Assembly: GCA_016508695.1 (NCBI GenBank)
Contig: VNKQ01000003.1
Coordinates: 558,001-622,000 of the forward strand
Reading direction: 5' to 3'
From: Hyphodiscus hymeniophilus
Lineage: Eukaryota; Ascomycota; Leotiomycetes; Helotiales; Hyphodiscaceae
DNA: 64,000 nucleotides
Shown: one piece after another, positions 1 to 11,371 of the stretch
How the letters are laid out: every line of letters starts with the position of its first letter
Position numbering within the stretch: position 1 is the first letter of the stretch
Position numbers and translations under genes: made by a program
The notes under the pieces: generated by a model
Told to the model about the DNA's origin: nothing
Databases searched by the model: none
What the model saw: only the letters and a program-made list of their open reading frames with translations

Positions 1-1044
1 CGAAGCGCCGGGGCGTGGGTGGGGACACCAATGCCTGCAGCGGGGTCGGCCCATCGAACCCTTCAAGAAGCTGGCACTGTGGTCTATTGTATCGTCGACG
101 ACAATGCATCTTTGACAACATTCAAAATCCTCTCAATCGAACGACGAAGAAATCTGCCCATCTTATATCTTCACTGTTCCTCGAAATCTCACCTGACAAT
201 AATCGTACGATTCTTGCATCTTGCATTATCATCTAGAAGCCCTGCCAGCGCTCTTTTGGCGTTTCAAACGTCCAGAGAGGATTCCAAAACTGGTCGGCCG
301 TCAATGCGCCGGGACTTCGAACTCTTCGCGTCGCAAATCCCTCAAACGTCCAACGGCCGAGCTTTGGGGATCTCCTCATTCCCCCTGCACTACGGCTCAC
401 TGCATCTAATTGTCGAGAGAACCGGCCACTCGAAACCTTCTGCAACGTCTGATCGGCCCCAAGTAGCCTCATACAGGAAGCGCTGTGCCTTTTGGGGACC
501 AGATGGCAGCTTAGACAGGGCTCTAACATCACGGTTCGCGGTTATCAAATGATCATAGATCATTGCTTCAACCAATTCTGGCGAAGTGATCATACATTTT
601 CATGGGAATCTTTTCTTCCGACTTCAGATCGCCCCGCATAGAACGGTAGCACGAGCATATCCACCCCAGGACGAACAGTCTCGGGATACATCCATCCCTT
701 ACACGAGTCTCCGAAAATCCATTTATTAACCTCTCTACCCACCCGCAACCCCTGGACCCTGTCTCTTTCTTCTTGTACCTACCCTCGGCGAGGTTGAAAA
801 TAAGCTTTCTCCCTCAACCTATACCTCAGGTCCTGCTGGCTCAGATCATTCATTTCTTGCTAGTGGATACTCGTTCTTTCTTTGCTGCTGTAATTAATTT
901 AAATTTCTCGTAGCACGATCTCCGACGCAACTGTCTCTCGTTCGGCAGCTACTACTTCACCGACTGCGTCTCTCGGAGGCTACCGTCGCTGGTCGACATT
1001 TAATACACTGAATCTGGGCAACATAGAAGGGAGATACACGCAAG
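1..1044. other. Gene-free left edge and 5' leader of noxA
   Basis: No convincing gene is visible. Open frames at 19-552 (+) and 390-593 (-) show no family motif or splice pattern and are probably chance. From about 700 to 1040 the DNA is pyrimidine-rich, as is usual for fungal promoters and 5' untranslated regions, so it most likely holds the noxA promoter and leader. Confidence 0.5.
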
Positions 1045-2908
1045 ATGGGACTAGGAGCGTTTATCGTGGGCCAGTTGACGGTGTCGAAGCTGTTCTTCAA
1101 CATTCTGTTCCACGGATTCCATGTGGGGTTATTCGTTTTGGGATGGTAAGGAAGAGTCTTTCTGGCGTTGGTATTTCGATACTGACAGCGATAATAGGAA
1201 GAAACAACAGGATGACCCAAGGCTATCGGGTCTGAATTCGCTCACATACTCTGTTTGGATATCCCGAGGTGCAGGACTGGTCTTGTCAGTGGACACATCA
1301 ATGATCCTACTGCCAATGTGCAGGAATATTTTAAGATACATCCGGCCAAAGCTAAAGTTTCTACCTCTTGACGAATCACAATGGTTCCATCGACAGGTTG
1401 CCTACTCCTTACTTTTCTGGACCATTCCTCATGTCTGCGCTCATTATGTCAAGTAAGTTCTTCCCCAGACTGCCAGGCCACTTACTTACATATTATAGTT
1501 TCTTCAATGTGGAGAAGACTCAAATCAGACCCGTCACAGCCCTCCAAATCCACTACACTGAGGCGGGTGGGATAACGGGACACATCATGCTCCTGTGTAT
1601 GCTTCTGATGTACACGACTGCCCATGCAAAGATCCGTCAACAATCCTTTGAGACCTTTTGGTACACTCATCACCTGTTTATACCTTTTCTCCTCGGGATG
1701 TACACCCATGCCACGGGATGCTTTGTTCGCGATACTGCGCAACCCTTTTCTCCGTTCGCAGGATCCATCTTCTGGAACCATTGCATTGGATACGAAGGAT
1801 GGCGTTGGGAGCTGTGGGGTGGTGGACTTTACCTATTAGAGCGTCTGTATCGTGAGATCCGAAGCAGGAAACAGACCAAGATCGTTCGAGTCGTTCGTCA
1901 TCCATACGGTGAGTCTTGTCCTCTAGCAGAAAGTCACAAAGAACTAACAGTAACTAGATGCTATGGAGATTCAATTCGAAAAGCCATCGATGAAATACAA
2001 GGCGGGACAATGGCTTTTCCTACAAGTACCCTCAGTCTCTCGCCAACAATGGCATCCATTTACCATCACCTCATGTCCCTTCGATCCTTACATCTCTGTC
2101 CACGTCCGACAAGTTGGTGATTTCACCCGTGCGTTGGGAGATGCCCTCGGAGCTGGTCCGGCGCAATCCAAACTCTATGATGGCGTCGACCCAATGGGTA
2201 TGTACGAAGTCGCACTCCAAAACGGACAGCAAATGCCCGAACTTCGTATCGACGGACCATACGGTGCCCCCGCCGAAGACGTGTTCGATAACGAGATCGC
2301 CGTCCTCATCGGAACAGGTATTGGAGTCACACCTTGGGCTGCCATCCTGAAGAACATCTGGCACATGCGCCAAGGTCCCAACCCACCCACTCGTCTCCGC
2401 CGTGTCGAATTCATCTGGGTCTGCAAAGATACTACTTCTTTCGAGTGGTTCCAGGTCTTGCTGTCTTCGCTGGAGGCTCAAAGTCAAGAGGCTGCCAACA
2501 TCCCTGGCAGCAACCAGCAGGAGTTCTTGCGCATTCACACGTATCTTACTCAGAAACTCGACATCGATACCGCCCAGAATATCGTGCTGAACAGTGTTGG
2601 TGCTGCGGTTGATCCTTTGACCGAGTTGAAAGCCCGCACCAATTTTGGACGGCCAGATTTCGCGAGATTGTTCACGGGTATGGCCGAGGGAATCTTAGAT
2701 CGTACTTATTTGAATGGATTGGAGGGTGATATGCGGACAAACGTTGGTGTCTACTTCTGTGGTATGTGTCCTTCGGCTCTTGCACTAAATAGAACAGTAT
2801 ACTAACCATTAAAAAGGTCCCAACGTTGCAGCAAGAGAGATTAAGAAGGCATGCAAAGCAGCCACGACACGCGAGGTCAATTTCTCGTTCTGGAAAGAAC
2901 ACTTTTAG
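1045..2908 (+). CDS. noxA: NADPH oxidase, NoxA/Nox1 class
   Basis: Membrane flavocytochrome that passes electrons from NADPH through FAD and two hemes to oxygen, making superoxide for fungal differentiation signalling. Exons 1045-1145, 1198-1452, 1499-1908, 1958-2761 and 2817-2908 give 553 residues, the usual length for fungal NoxA. The N-terminal half is a ferric-reductase-type membrane region. His pairs with the family spacing (about residues 98/112 and 176/189) are the likely heme ligands. HPFT at about 288-291 is the FAD site, GTGIGVTPW at about 374-382 the nucleotide site, and a YFCGP motif followed by a C-terminal Phe completes the NADPH-binding end. The absence of an N-terminal EF-hand region argues against NoxC. 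The start follows an in-frame run shared with NoxA proteins (QLTVSKLFFN). All four introns have GT/AG ends. No p22phox-like or NoxR partner gene is seen in the window. Confidence 0.96.
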
Positions 2909-3186
2909 TCTAGTACTGGTCTACTTAGAGCGAATGAATTTGACGCATTTGAGGAGCGGGTGGTCGTGTATAAGTCCCATAGCTCATATACCAGACGGTG
3001 ATTGGGAATACCAACACTTCCTTCACATCTTTCTACTGTGAGGAAAATGTTTATTTGCTTGAAGTACCGAAACCATCTGAAATTAACCAAAAGTCTTGCA
3101 TCCGGTCAAAATCCCAACCGCCCCTTTCTCTGACTCGCTTACAACACCAAACCCATCGTCCAACCCCAATATACTCCACCCATCCT
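2909..3186. other. 3' flank of noxA
   Basis: Untranslated 3' region of noxA. No gene is seen. Confidence 0.4.
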
Positions 3187-3652
3187 TCACAAAGCCTTCT
3201 CAGTGCCACCTACCTTCCTCAAACTACCACCCCTCCACCCCATCGCAGCAAGCACCAGAAAGCTCACAGCCCCCCGCCAAAAGCCAACGCGGCCGCGGCA
3301 TCAACTTCTCCACCCTATGCGAATGCCCGTCAGCTCACTCCATCAGCACCCCAGGAAAGTCTTCCGAAACGCAGAAAGAGATCCACTCCTCACAGACAGC
3401 ACGGAACGTGAAAGAGCACGAATCAGACACGCCCAAGCGCAAGCAACAACGTCGAGCGCATCGACCGCCGCGCCAGCGAGCACTGCTCTATGGCGTGCTT
3501 CCGGGGTCTCGGCAGGTGAAGAGGCGCACGGCGAGAAGGGAGACTGGCGGTAGGGGATAGAAGAGGAGATTGGTGGTGAGGGAGGGCAGGAGGAAGGAGG
3601 ATGAGCCGACGGTCATGCGGAGGGTTGAGATTGCTTTGAGTGGGAAGGCCAT
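3187..3652 (-). pseudogene. Decayed DUF4267-like small membrane protein
   Basis: The minus strand starts with a strong context (AAAATGGCC at 3652) and reads about 50 residues beginning MAFPLKAISTLRMTVGSSSF and continuing to LLAVRLFTCRD, then stops at 3488. Another frame resumes with RHRAVLAGAAVDALDVVACA. After a plausible intron (GTGAGG donor, CTGAC branch site, CATAG acceptor) the sequence continues VDAAAALAFGGG. It then needs a one-base shift in a G6 run near 3270 to continue AVSFLVLAAMGW up to the stop at 3187. The order of parts (hydrophobic N-terminus, RLF.CRD, Ala-rich helix, Gly/Ala helix) is that of fungal DUF4267-type proteins, but the segment expected after CRD is missing. I infer a gene broken by one deletion and one homopolymer shift. 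Sequencing error could explain the second lesion only. Confidence 0.42.
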
Positions 3653-4538
3653 TTTGATCTGGGATTGCTTTGACGTCTCGTCGGGGATAGGTATATAGAC
3701 TAGAGCTGACTGGTTTTGGGTGGGGTAGGATGATATTCCCGGTGTATCTCAACTCGGAGGTGCTTTTCTGAGCTGGTTATATATGCATGTACATCCCCTC
3801 TACGACCTCATCTCTACGACCAGAGACGGGCGGCTCTGGCTAGCATATCGGTGCTGGGTCTTTCAATCATACCGTCTCCTAGCTACGGTTCAGTACCTGA
3901 CTGAGGCTTTCGTCTTGTGCGGTGCGAAAATAAACCGAGTCAAAGGGCTTTGTATCAAGCCGGATTTTGGAAGCAGCCACCGGACTTATGGCGGTGGATA
4001 TATCGCACCGCAACTCTGCACGAAGATTAAATGGCTCGATGATTGATATGGAAGAGTTTAAAGGAAGCAGTTTCGTGCAGAAGAGTTTCTTATGATAGAA
4101 TTTTTTCAGATCTGGCTTTTCCAGGCCACTTGCTGGAATATCTTGTCAAGATGAACGTTGAATAATGACCTCGCACTGTGCTTTCTCGAGTACCTTCGGA
4201 GAAGGCTGGCTGTTACGGTTGTCTTCAAAAGATAACTTGTTCCAAACTTTGAAGCTCATGGAACCTATGGTGTAAATCCCACTAGTGAATCTTGAGATTA
4301 CATTCATCGGGTTTGAAGTGAGTAAGTACAGCACAACTGGTGCAAGAAATTTCTCGTAACACAAGGTGTTCAGGCACGTGAAGCCCCAACAGTGGCGCAA
4401 CGGATTTCTGTGGCGGCTAACCTGTTTCCGATCCGATCTCGCGAGAATCAAGCTCCCAACAGCCTCACACGACAAGACCTCTTCTCCTCCGTCCCTGATA
4501 TACCCCTCCTCCCTTCTCCTCCCTCCTTCTGGAAAGGC
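3653..4538. other. Intergenic region and mS38 leader
   Basis: No supported gene. Short open frames at 3783-4046 (+) and 4146-4475 (-) lack recognisable motifs. The last 150 bases are CT-rich and look like the promoter and leader of the mS38 gene. Confidence 0.4.
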
Positions 4539-5723
4539 ATGTTATCGTCCTCGGTACGGCGGGCAGCCTTCACAGCACCGCAGGCGCCCATCATCTTTTC
4601 CCTGGTATCTACGGCGCCTCGAATCGCAACTCCACAAGCCCTTTCATATCGCAGTCATCAGAGACGGTTTTCCTCCTCGAAACCTTCAAGTCCGGCCGAT
4701 GGCTCGAGAGGTGTAGCACGAGGCCCAGAGGTGCCTTCGAAACCGTCCAATCCGACAGATAGCTCGAAAAGCGCTTCTCACGGACAGGTCGTCTCTGCGG
4801 AGCCTCAACAAACGAGACCAGATATTAAGAAGAAGTCCTCAAGGGCGAGCAGACGGAAAGCAAAGGATGTATCATGGAACCTGCCTAGTGTACCAAGTAC
4901 ACAGCATATTCCACCCGGTCGTGAGTGTTCTGCTGACTCTGTTGGCCAACGATTTTAACACCATGCAGAAATTACCGCCTCTTCTTTCTTCTCCCTCCAT
5001 CGACCGATCTCTCTCCATATCAGCTTCCCCAAAAACGTCACCGACGATGCATTCGCTGCTATATTCACACCTCGAACGAGAGCAAACCCGAAGCCCTCAG
5101 AGGTCATCTCAACCTTATCAAGCACGCTCGAAAATCTCGATGCCGCAACAGGATCCATCAAGCAGGTGGGAAGTCAGCAAGAACAATGGAACACCGAGAC
5201 GGACGAGTTGAGAGCTGCCATCACGGCAGAATCCTACCGGAAACAAGACATCCAACATCTGGACAGCCCGCCCGCAGATTCGGCGCTAAACTTCTCGAGG
5301 CAGCTTATGTCTGGCAGATATCAACCTTTCAGCCCGCCTCCAGCGCCGGTACCCATGAACACAGCCGAATCCATCGCTGCGGGTGCTGAAGCCGCAGAGA
5401 AAGAATCTCTGGAGCCACAGCACAGGACATACACCGCTGTTCTCACGATCGAGGAGTCTACTGATGCGCATGGGGACGTCACGTATATGGCACACAGCTC
5501 GCCACTCGTGCAAAAGGACCCTCCTGTAGTTCCCACACGGTTCCTAGAACGCATGCATATCCGACAAGAGCGGTACCAAGAACGATACCGGGAACGTGCA
5601 GTGGATAACCGGATGGAAGCTATCAGTGTGAAGAGGCAGAGGAAGTTGAAGATGAAGAAGCATAAGTATAAGAAGCTTATGAGACGTACAAGGAACTTGA
5701 GGAGAAGGTTGGATCGTAATTAG
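4539..5723 (+). CDS. cox24: Mitochondrial small ribosomal subunit protein mS38 (Cox24/AURKAIP1 family)
   Basis: Exons 4539-4920 and 4969-5723 encode 378 residues. The diagnostic part is the extreme C-terminus, a basic block starting SVKRQRKLKMKKHKYKKLMR. This is the conserved Cox24/AURKAIP1 domain that places mS38 in the mitoribosome small subunit, and yeast Cox24 is needed for mitochondrial translation. The N-terminus at the chosen ATG (MLSSSVRRAAF..., with RRFSSS near residue 45) is Arg/Ser-rich without acids, as expected of a mitochondrial targeting peptide. A longer frame opens at 4392, but those extra 49 codons do not look like a presequence. The 48-nt intron has GTGAGT and ATGCAG ends. 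The middle of the protein is low-complexity and lineage-variable, which is normal in this family. Confidence 0.9.
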
Positions 5724-6273
5724 AAGGTTTTGGTCGCGGGCATCTGCATTGCATTCTGTTTTGGTACATGGGTTCCGTAACTTGCGAGGTTTGAGGCAAC
5801 AGCATCGCCTCTCTGAGAGGCTTTTCATCTTTATCATACGGAATACTCATGCAACATGAAGAGCCCAGTCCAGTTTAGTGGTCGTAGCTCATCTCATAGT
5901 GGTCATCGACTGACTAGAGTTTGTCGATTGTTTGAGCCGCATATTCTAGCTTCAGAGATCATTATGATGCACACTGAATAGAATGGCAAATGATTGTAGC
6001 TATAACTTTATTCCAATCCTCTCGACGCCTCCGTAAAAATATGTACAACCACCCAGACGATGCGCCTTCCCTGAGTATACAGGCAGTGAAAAGCAAGAAA
6101 CAACACCATTCCGTCCAGTCCTAACTCCCAAGCACACTCTAAAATACCTAAAAATCGACCTCGCTGCCTCTGTTGAAGCTACATCAGTCGTGATCTTTTG
6201 TCATTCGGTCTCATGAAAATGAAAACATCAACCCCAGGACCAACGCCACGCTCCTCGCTGTAAATGCATTGAC
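5724..6273. other. Convergent 3' flank between mS38 and the SprT-like gene
   Basis: This stretch lies between two convergent genes and should hold their 3' untranslated regions. No gene is seen. Confidence 0.5.
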
Positions 6274-7407
6274 TCAGAAATAAGAACCTTTCTCCACCGG
6301 TCTGAGGACGCCCATCTCTTCCAATTGATTTCTATAAGGTGCCGGGCTTTGGTTGCAACCCTCATGGCTATGTCTAGATACCCTAGGGTCATACATGCCC
6401 GCCGACGCCATAGGGAACGCTTCTGGAAAATGCTGCTCTCCGTGGGGGCGGGGACTTTGATTGCAACCATCGTGGGCGTGTTTGGTGTGCCTAGCCGGCA
6501 TCTCCAATCCTGGGTCCGTGGTCCGGAGGTGTGCGTTGTTGCGGAAGTGGTTCAGGTTTGCCTTCATGTTGCAGAGGCGAAGGTAGCCCGAGCCGACCCA
6601 GGTGTCGATGATCTCGGCGATGTCGTGGAAGCCCTTGGTGTGCCCGCCCTTCACCCGGGCGTCGAAGCCGCAGAGGATGAAGAGGTAGCAGTGGATCAGC
6701 TCGTGCAGGAAGGCCGAGAGGAGAAGCTGCCGGTCGTAGTCGGGGTTGTTCAGGATGGGGTCGGAGAGCACGATGAGAGTCTCGAACCCGCCTTGCTGGG
6801 CATCCCGTATCGCCGTCGTTCCGATCAGCTCATTCTCATAACGTGGCTCGTCTGGATGCGACCAATCCCACCTGACCCTCCCTTTGAGCTGGCTGTCGAA
6901 GAACAGAACATCCGCGGCAGTGAGAGCGCTGTCGAGAGCTTCGACGTCGGATCTGTCGATAGGTCCGTTGCCCTCTATCAAGCGCCGTAGTATTCGTTCA
7001 TGTTTGCCGTGAGGTGGATGACGTCTGATGTGGTATTTCACTCGACTCGCAGCCTCGTCGTCGCTACAGGGTCTTAACGTATTGTTATGTAACGACTCGT
7101 ATGTGTCGTCTGAGATGATGGAGTTCCCGGAGGGGGTTCGCTCCATTGTAAAGCTTCGTGGTGGGTCGACGAGTAGCAATGAAGGCGTTGAGGTATTCGG
7201 TGAGGTCACCGAAGAGGGAAATTGTGATGCCCATTTATGGAGCTGGCGCTGTGGTGAGCGCCGAGCAGACTGCTCTCTACTCCTCGGTCTTCGAGAGTAG
7301 GAGTCCCTGCGGCGATTGCCCTCCATGGGTGTTCTGTCATGACCGGCATGGCGGTGTCTCGATAGCTTGCTGTCTGGGCTCGAGCCTGCTCGAAGAGTAG
7401 CGGCCAT
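6274..7407 (-). CDS. SprT-like (zincin fold) protein with C-terminal His/Cys-rich repeat
   Basis: A single exon of 377 residues from the ATG at 7407. The frame is open upstream to 7614, but the earlier part has no domain. The first 130 residues are Arg/Ser-rich and probably disordered. A SprT-like core follows: GPIDRSDVEALDSALTAADV leads into a beta-rich part, then HELIH at about residues 235-239 (two zinc His plus the catalytic Glu) and a third His in GGHTKGFHDIAEI at about 261. This motif set is the metal site of Spartan/SprT proteins, which cut DNA-protein crosslinks, although the substrate here is unknown. The C-terminal 75 residues contain two copies of a segment ending DGCNQSP/EGCNQSP (6433-6492 and 6325-6384). 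The long plus-strand open frame over this gene (6325-6990) is a shadow. Confidence 0.82.
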   Translation of the reverse strand: MAATLRAGSSPDSKLSRHRHAGHDRTPMEGNRRRDSYSRRPRSREQSARRSPQRQLHKWASQFPSSVTSPNTSTPSLLLVDPPRSFTMERTPSGNSIISDDTYESLHNNTLRPCSDDEAASRVKYHIRRHPPHGKHERILRRLIEGNGPIDRSDVEALDSALTAADVLFFDSQLKGRVRWDWSHPDEPRYENELIGTTAIRDAQQGGFETLIVLSDPILNNPDYDRQLLLSAFLHELIHCYLFILCGFDARVKGGHTKGFHDIAEIIDTWVGSGYLRLCNMKANLNHFRNNAHLRTTDPGLEMPARHTKHAHDGCNQSPRPHGEQHFPEAFPMASAGMYDPRVSRHSHEGCNQSPAPYRNQLEEMGVLRPVEKGSYF

Positions 7408-8232
7408 GGGTTTCGAGGAAAAGGAAGTTGCCGACGTGACATGCAATAAGCCTTGTAATTGACACTTCGGGGACAACAGTTTATTTCTGCAAATTCTGAC
7501 TTTGGAAGTGTTGAGAGTATTACGACCAGGGACTAGACTGTCCAACCCAGTCGCATATGGCGTAGGTAAAAAAGTGAGGCTGACGGCATGCAGGTATGAA
7601 AAACAATAAAACAAATGCGGTACATGCAGATGCGTGCCACTGGATACGAAAGGAATCAGATGGGAGTTGCTTCTCCTATATCTTGTCCGGGAATTCCAAT
7701 AGCTATGCCCTCAGTATGCAATTTTCTGTGAGGCTGGCCTTCTCGGCTCACAAGCATGACCGACCGGTCCATGGAGGAGAACCTTGCCACGAAGCTACGA
7801 CATCGCGATTGTTTGGGTCAGGGTCGGACTGTACCCGTGCGACTCACATCTCGACGCTTGTCCCCTTTGAAAGAAAAAGAAAGAAAAAGCCGAAATGTTT
7901 CACAGCTATGGTACTTGAGTGCACAGGACGGAGCGGCGGTGTGGAGTTGCGAGGTAAACTAGTAGCTTATCTTGGTTGGGGGCTTTGCCTCGCCTAGGTC
8001 GTTTGCCTCGTCCACAAACGATTGGCTGTCATCGATTCGCATCCTTCTCAGTCAACAGCCTCCACGTCTCCTATCGTCACATAGTCCTGCAAGGGCCCTT
8101 GTACCAGCCGACTGCGAGCACAACTCAAGGCTGCGGCTACAAGTTGGTTCTGCCAAAACGAGTGGTATAAGAGATGCATTGATCTCTGCTCAATTGCCTC
8201 AACCATTGGCGAGGCTCTGGTAGGGCATTTCC
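7408..8232. other. Gene-free stretch upstream of the SprT-like gene
   Basis: Promoter side of the SprT-like gene. Short open frames on both strands have no recognisable features. Confidence 0.4.
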
Positions 8233-8664
8233 TCAATCACCCCAGAGGTCAGCATCCTGATATATACCCCACTGCCCTCCAAGCATCGCCCTTGTTGGCC
8301 GTCGACCGAGGAAGAAAGGTCCCATGATTATACACAATACGGACGATATACACCATACATTATTGCTTAGCCTCCTGTCCTGCCGAGTAGCCTCGTACTC
8401 CGATCGACATTCTGCCGAGATTTCCAACAACAGGTTACGATTGTTAATGAGATCTTCGAGTCCTTCACTGAACTTTCCGGACCAAGTACCACGCATAGGG
8501 CTGTCAGAATCCGCTGCGTTACAACCTGAAGATCGTCTGACCACATCAATGGGTTGAAAGGTTTTGGGTTCATTGTAACAAGCGCGGAGTTGTCTAACTC
8601 GCGACTCCTCGCAACCCATCCCGTAACAGCCAAAGGGAACAAGTAGCAGACCGAGTGTACTCAT
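8233..8664 (-). CDS. Doubtful small ORF, possibly secreted
   Basis: An open frame of 143 codons starting MSTLGLLLVPFGCYG. The first 15 residues are hydrophobic enough for a signal peptide, and several Cys residues follow (about positions 13, 18, 28, 48 and 85). No family is recognised. The C-terminal part (WCISSVLCIIMGPFFLG) is hydrophobic and could instead be unspliced intron or untranslated sequence. There is no independent support such as splice sites or repeats, so this could be a lineage-specific small secreted protein or a chance frame. Confidence 0.25.
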   Translation of the reverse strand: MSTLGLLLVPFGCYGMGCEESRVRQLRACYNEPKTFQPIDVVRRSSGCNAADSDSPMRGTWSGKFSEGLEDLINNRNLLLEISAECRSEYEATRQDRRLSNNVWCISSVLCIIMGPFFLGRRPTRAMLGGQWGIYQDADLWGD

Positions 8665-8913
8665 GGGCTGCCCATGCCAAACCCCAATCCCAACCCACGC
8701 ACATACCGGACTTCATTTGCTTGGTGTTCCAGGGCACGCCTCACTATAAGATCTCAGAGTAAGCACTTATTCAAGCGCAAGGAGTTAAACGTTGGAGGTA
8801 GGTTCATAAGCACCAGCGCAGTCCAATAAAATCAGTTGTAAGGCGGTTTTGAAAAAGAGGGCGAGTTGGGCAACCCACTAACTACGGTTCAGGGGCAGCA
8901 CAATCATCCGGGA

Positions 8914-11030
8914 TTACTTACTGGTTTTTGCGTAGACCCTTTCCTCGCGCTCCCGGTGGGCCTCTTCCGCGGTCTTCACATTTTCCTCGAAATCCTCGGC
9001 CTTGAATCCCGGTTTACTTGAGAAACTCAGCAACCCTATTTTTTCTCCTGTCCACAAAGCGAGTTCGCTGTCGTTGATAGGTCTATCAGCATCGCCAGAC
9101 GAGCATGAGATAAGTTTCAGCGCGATATCTCCGGAGCCAGAATCCATGTATGAATCTCCTAATGTGCCGAAGATCCCCCTGGGTGCTTCAACAGAGCCAT
9201 GAGCGATATTCCACCTCCTCGTTTCTGTGAAGCCGTCCCTTTCTAGCCATTTAAGATTACCGCCTCCATCTGAGGCCACTATTCTCGTACCGTGGTTCGA
9301 TACAGAAAGCAATTTTGACGATGACGAAGTCTGTCGGTTCTTCATGACCGAGTTCTGCAGACTTCCCGCACCAACATTCGTCGATATCACGGTATCCAGG
9401 GGATTTGGTGACAGTCCATACATCTCCAGTGAGCCTTTGCTGTTATACTCCCCACAAGCAATTAGGGTTTTACCTGGGCGATTTTTGAATTCGAGAACTT
9501 GCTCCATCGACAACTCGCCTCGCCTAGCTAGATCTTTCTCCATTGAAGCGAAAGGATATGGAAGCGAAGCCATACTGCACAGACGAGCGCCAGAGTGAAT
9601 GGTTCCTCTCAGTCTTGGGAAGAACCTTCGGTCATAATTCAGAATGCTTGGGAATCTACCGGCAACATAAATGTCGCCGTTTCCATCCCATTCGCTACCA
9701 GAGCTAAGCAAATGCAAGATACTCAAGGGGCCTGGTTGATATAGATGGGCATAATGTGGACTCGGCTCTGGATTGAGCAAACTTCGGAAGCTCCGCGAAC
9801 CTTGGTTGCTAAGAGAACCAAACTGTACGTCGTATGAATCAAGTCTTTCTACGTCAGAAGAAATGTGCGCTGTTGAACTTCTCTTGCGTGAGTCATGAAG
9901 ATAAAGTGAAAGGTTTGTGCCAACAGTCAGTGGTACTGGATGTTTGGCTTCTGACAGAGCAGTGATTGAGAAAGGAAATCTCTCGTGATTCATTGTAGAC
10001 AGAGTTTCTAGGTCAACCTCGACGAGTCCTGTGCAATAACGATCAGCCGGTACATAGTGTAAAGATGGCCTTGACAGATTAAGGATCATTCAGCTCGAAG
10101 GACGAGATAAGATTGAAGAACAGGAGAATTTACCACTTTGAACAGCGACATATGCCCTGCTTCGGGCACTGTCAATGCTTATACACTCAGTAACACCTGT
10201 ACTGATCATTTTCGATCGTCTTCCTTCTTCCGCTTTGGGGTTCTTGTCAACCGACAGAAGACCGGGCCTGCTTCTTCCAACGATAGCTCCCTTACGCCCC
10301 CGTGAGCCATTTATGTCCCACAAACATAGGCTACCATCATCCAGAGGTGCCACAACCAGAGTAGCATCTGACTCTCCGGGAGGTTTGTAGACTGCCATAC
10401 CCCTAGCCTCCAAGTACTCGCGTTGTGCACTTTCTTTGTTTTGAGGTTGCTGCATCCATCCAATAGATATGGGAGCATTTCGGGCAATGTACTCATCGTA
10501 CCACTGTACTTTCTCGTTTGGATAGCTAGGATCCCAATTGGCCATTATGCGGATCTTCTCGTTTGATTTCTCCTTCAGATCTCGTGCCTCCTTGCGAGGC
10601 TGGAGGAGCCTCGAGTCACCAAGTCCATTGCCATTTGCTAATGCCCGGGCGAGGTCGCGGAATCGAGGCTCTTGTACGGGTTCCGTCGCTAACAACTCTC
10701 TGCGGCGCCGCAGACTGTCGAGAAACTTGGACTCTGTGAAGCATCGTTCTCGCCAGAGTGTGTCATCTCGACCGAGGGTGAGGAATCGCCTTGAAACATA
10801 CTGAAGCGTAACGATCTCGAGGGGTTCTAGAACTGTGGACAATGTTAGCCTGGACCCATGAATAGGTACAGGATGTGTCTCTTACACTGGGCAATGTGAA
10901 GTATAATCTCTGAGGGTAGGTCATCCATTCGAGCCATCGCTTGAGCAAAAGAGCTCTTCCGATTCTGTTGTAAAGTTCCAAGAATCCATTCCTCTAGAAG
11001 TAGATGAGTACCTTCGTAATCGATAAGCAA
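8914..11030 (-). CDS. F-box protein with WD-like beta-propeller region
   Basis: Exons, in coding order, are 11030-10886, 10832-10134 and 10028-8914; they give 652 residues. Splicing the first two joins DLPSEIILHIAQ to FLEPLEIVTLQYVSRRF, a canonical F-box, so the protein is probably a substrate receptor of an SCF ubiquitin ligase that binds Skp1. The rest is about 550 residues with WD-like pieces (for example DGSLCLWDIN), consistent with a degenerate propeller that would bind the substrate; the substrate is unknown. The second intron (10133-10029) uses the acceptor in TTGCACAG, because nearer acceptors close the frame with stops. The start could also be the Met at 10937 or 10928, immediately before the F-box; the upstream 31 codons have no known role. 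The C-terminus is Glu/Arg-rich. Confidence 0.85.
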
Positions 11031-11371
11031 GGGTGCAACCGGGTGCTTTTTGTAAAATACCGGGGTCCCCCTATCAAGGCTACCTTACTAGCCAATACTC
11101 ACGAACATTCACGTCTTCTTCTCAGATCATCAATGTGTTTCAAAAACCTAAAAGTTGGATGGGATCTTTAGTCATTCGAAATAGAGGTGATGTGTGACTC
11201 AGGTACGAGACGTAGAAAAGCTACGCCAGCAACGTTCTGTATTCTGATTGACGAGTACGCTCAATTGACTAAAACTGGTTCTATCATAGTAGAAACCACC
11301 TTTCTCTTGTGCCATTTATGTAAGTCTAATTATATAACCAAAGCTCTTAATTTCTTGTCGGAGATCGCCCT
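11031..11371. other. Gap between F-box and MFS genes
   Basis: Holds the promoter of the F-box gene and the 3' end of the transporter gene. No gene is seen. Confidence 0.4.

Noticed and set aside
19..552. A 177-codon frame at the left edge
   Set aside because: No family features; the opposite strand is also open over the same bases, which points to composition.
3460..3520. A small inversion in the DUF4267 relic (reverse strand reads ALLYGVL, like the missing segment)
   Set aside because: Too short to separate from coincidence.
6325..6990. A 221-codon plus-strand open frame
   Set aside because: It lies wholly over the SprT-like gene on the other strand, whose motifs are clear; it has no domain of its own.
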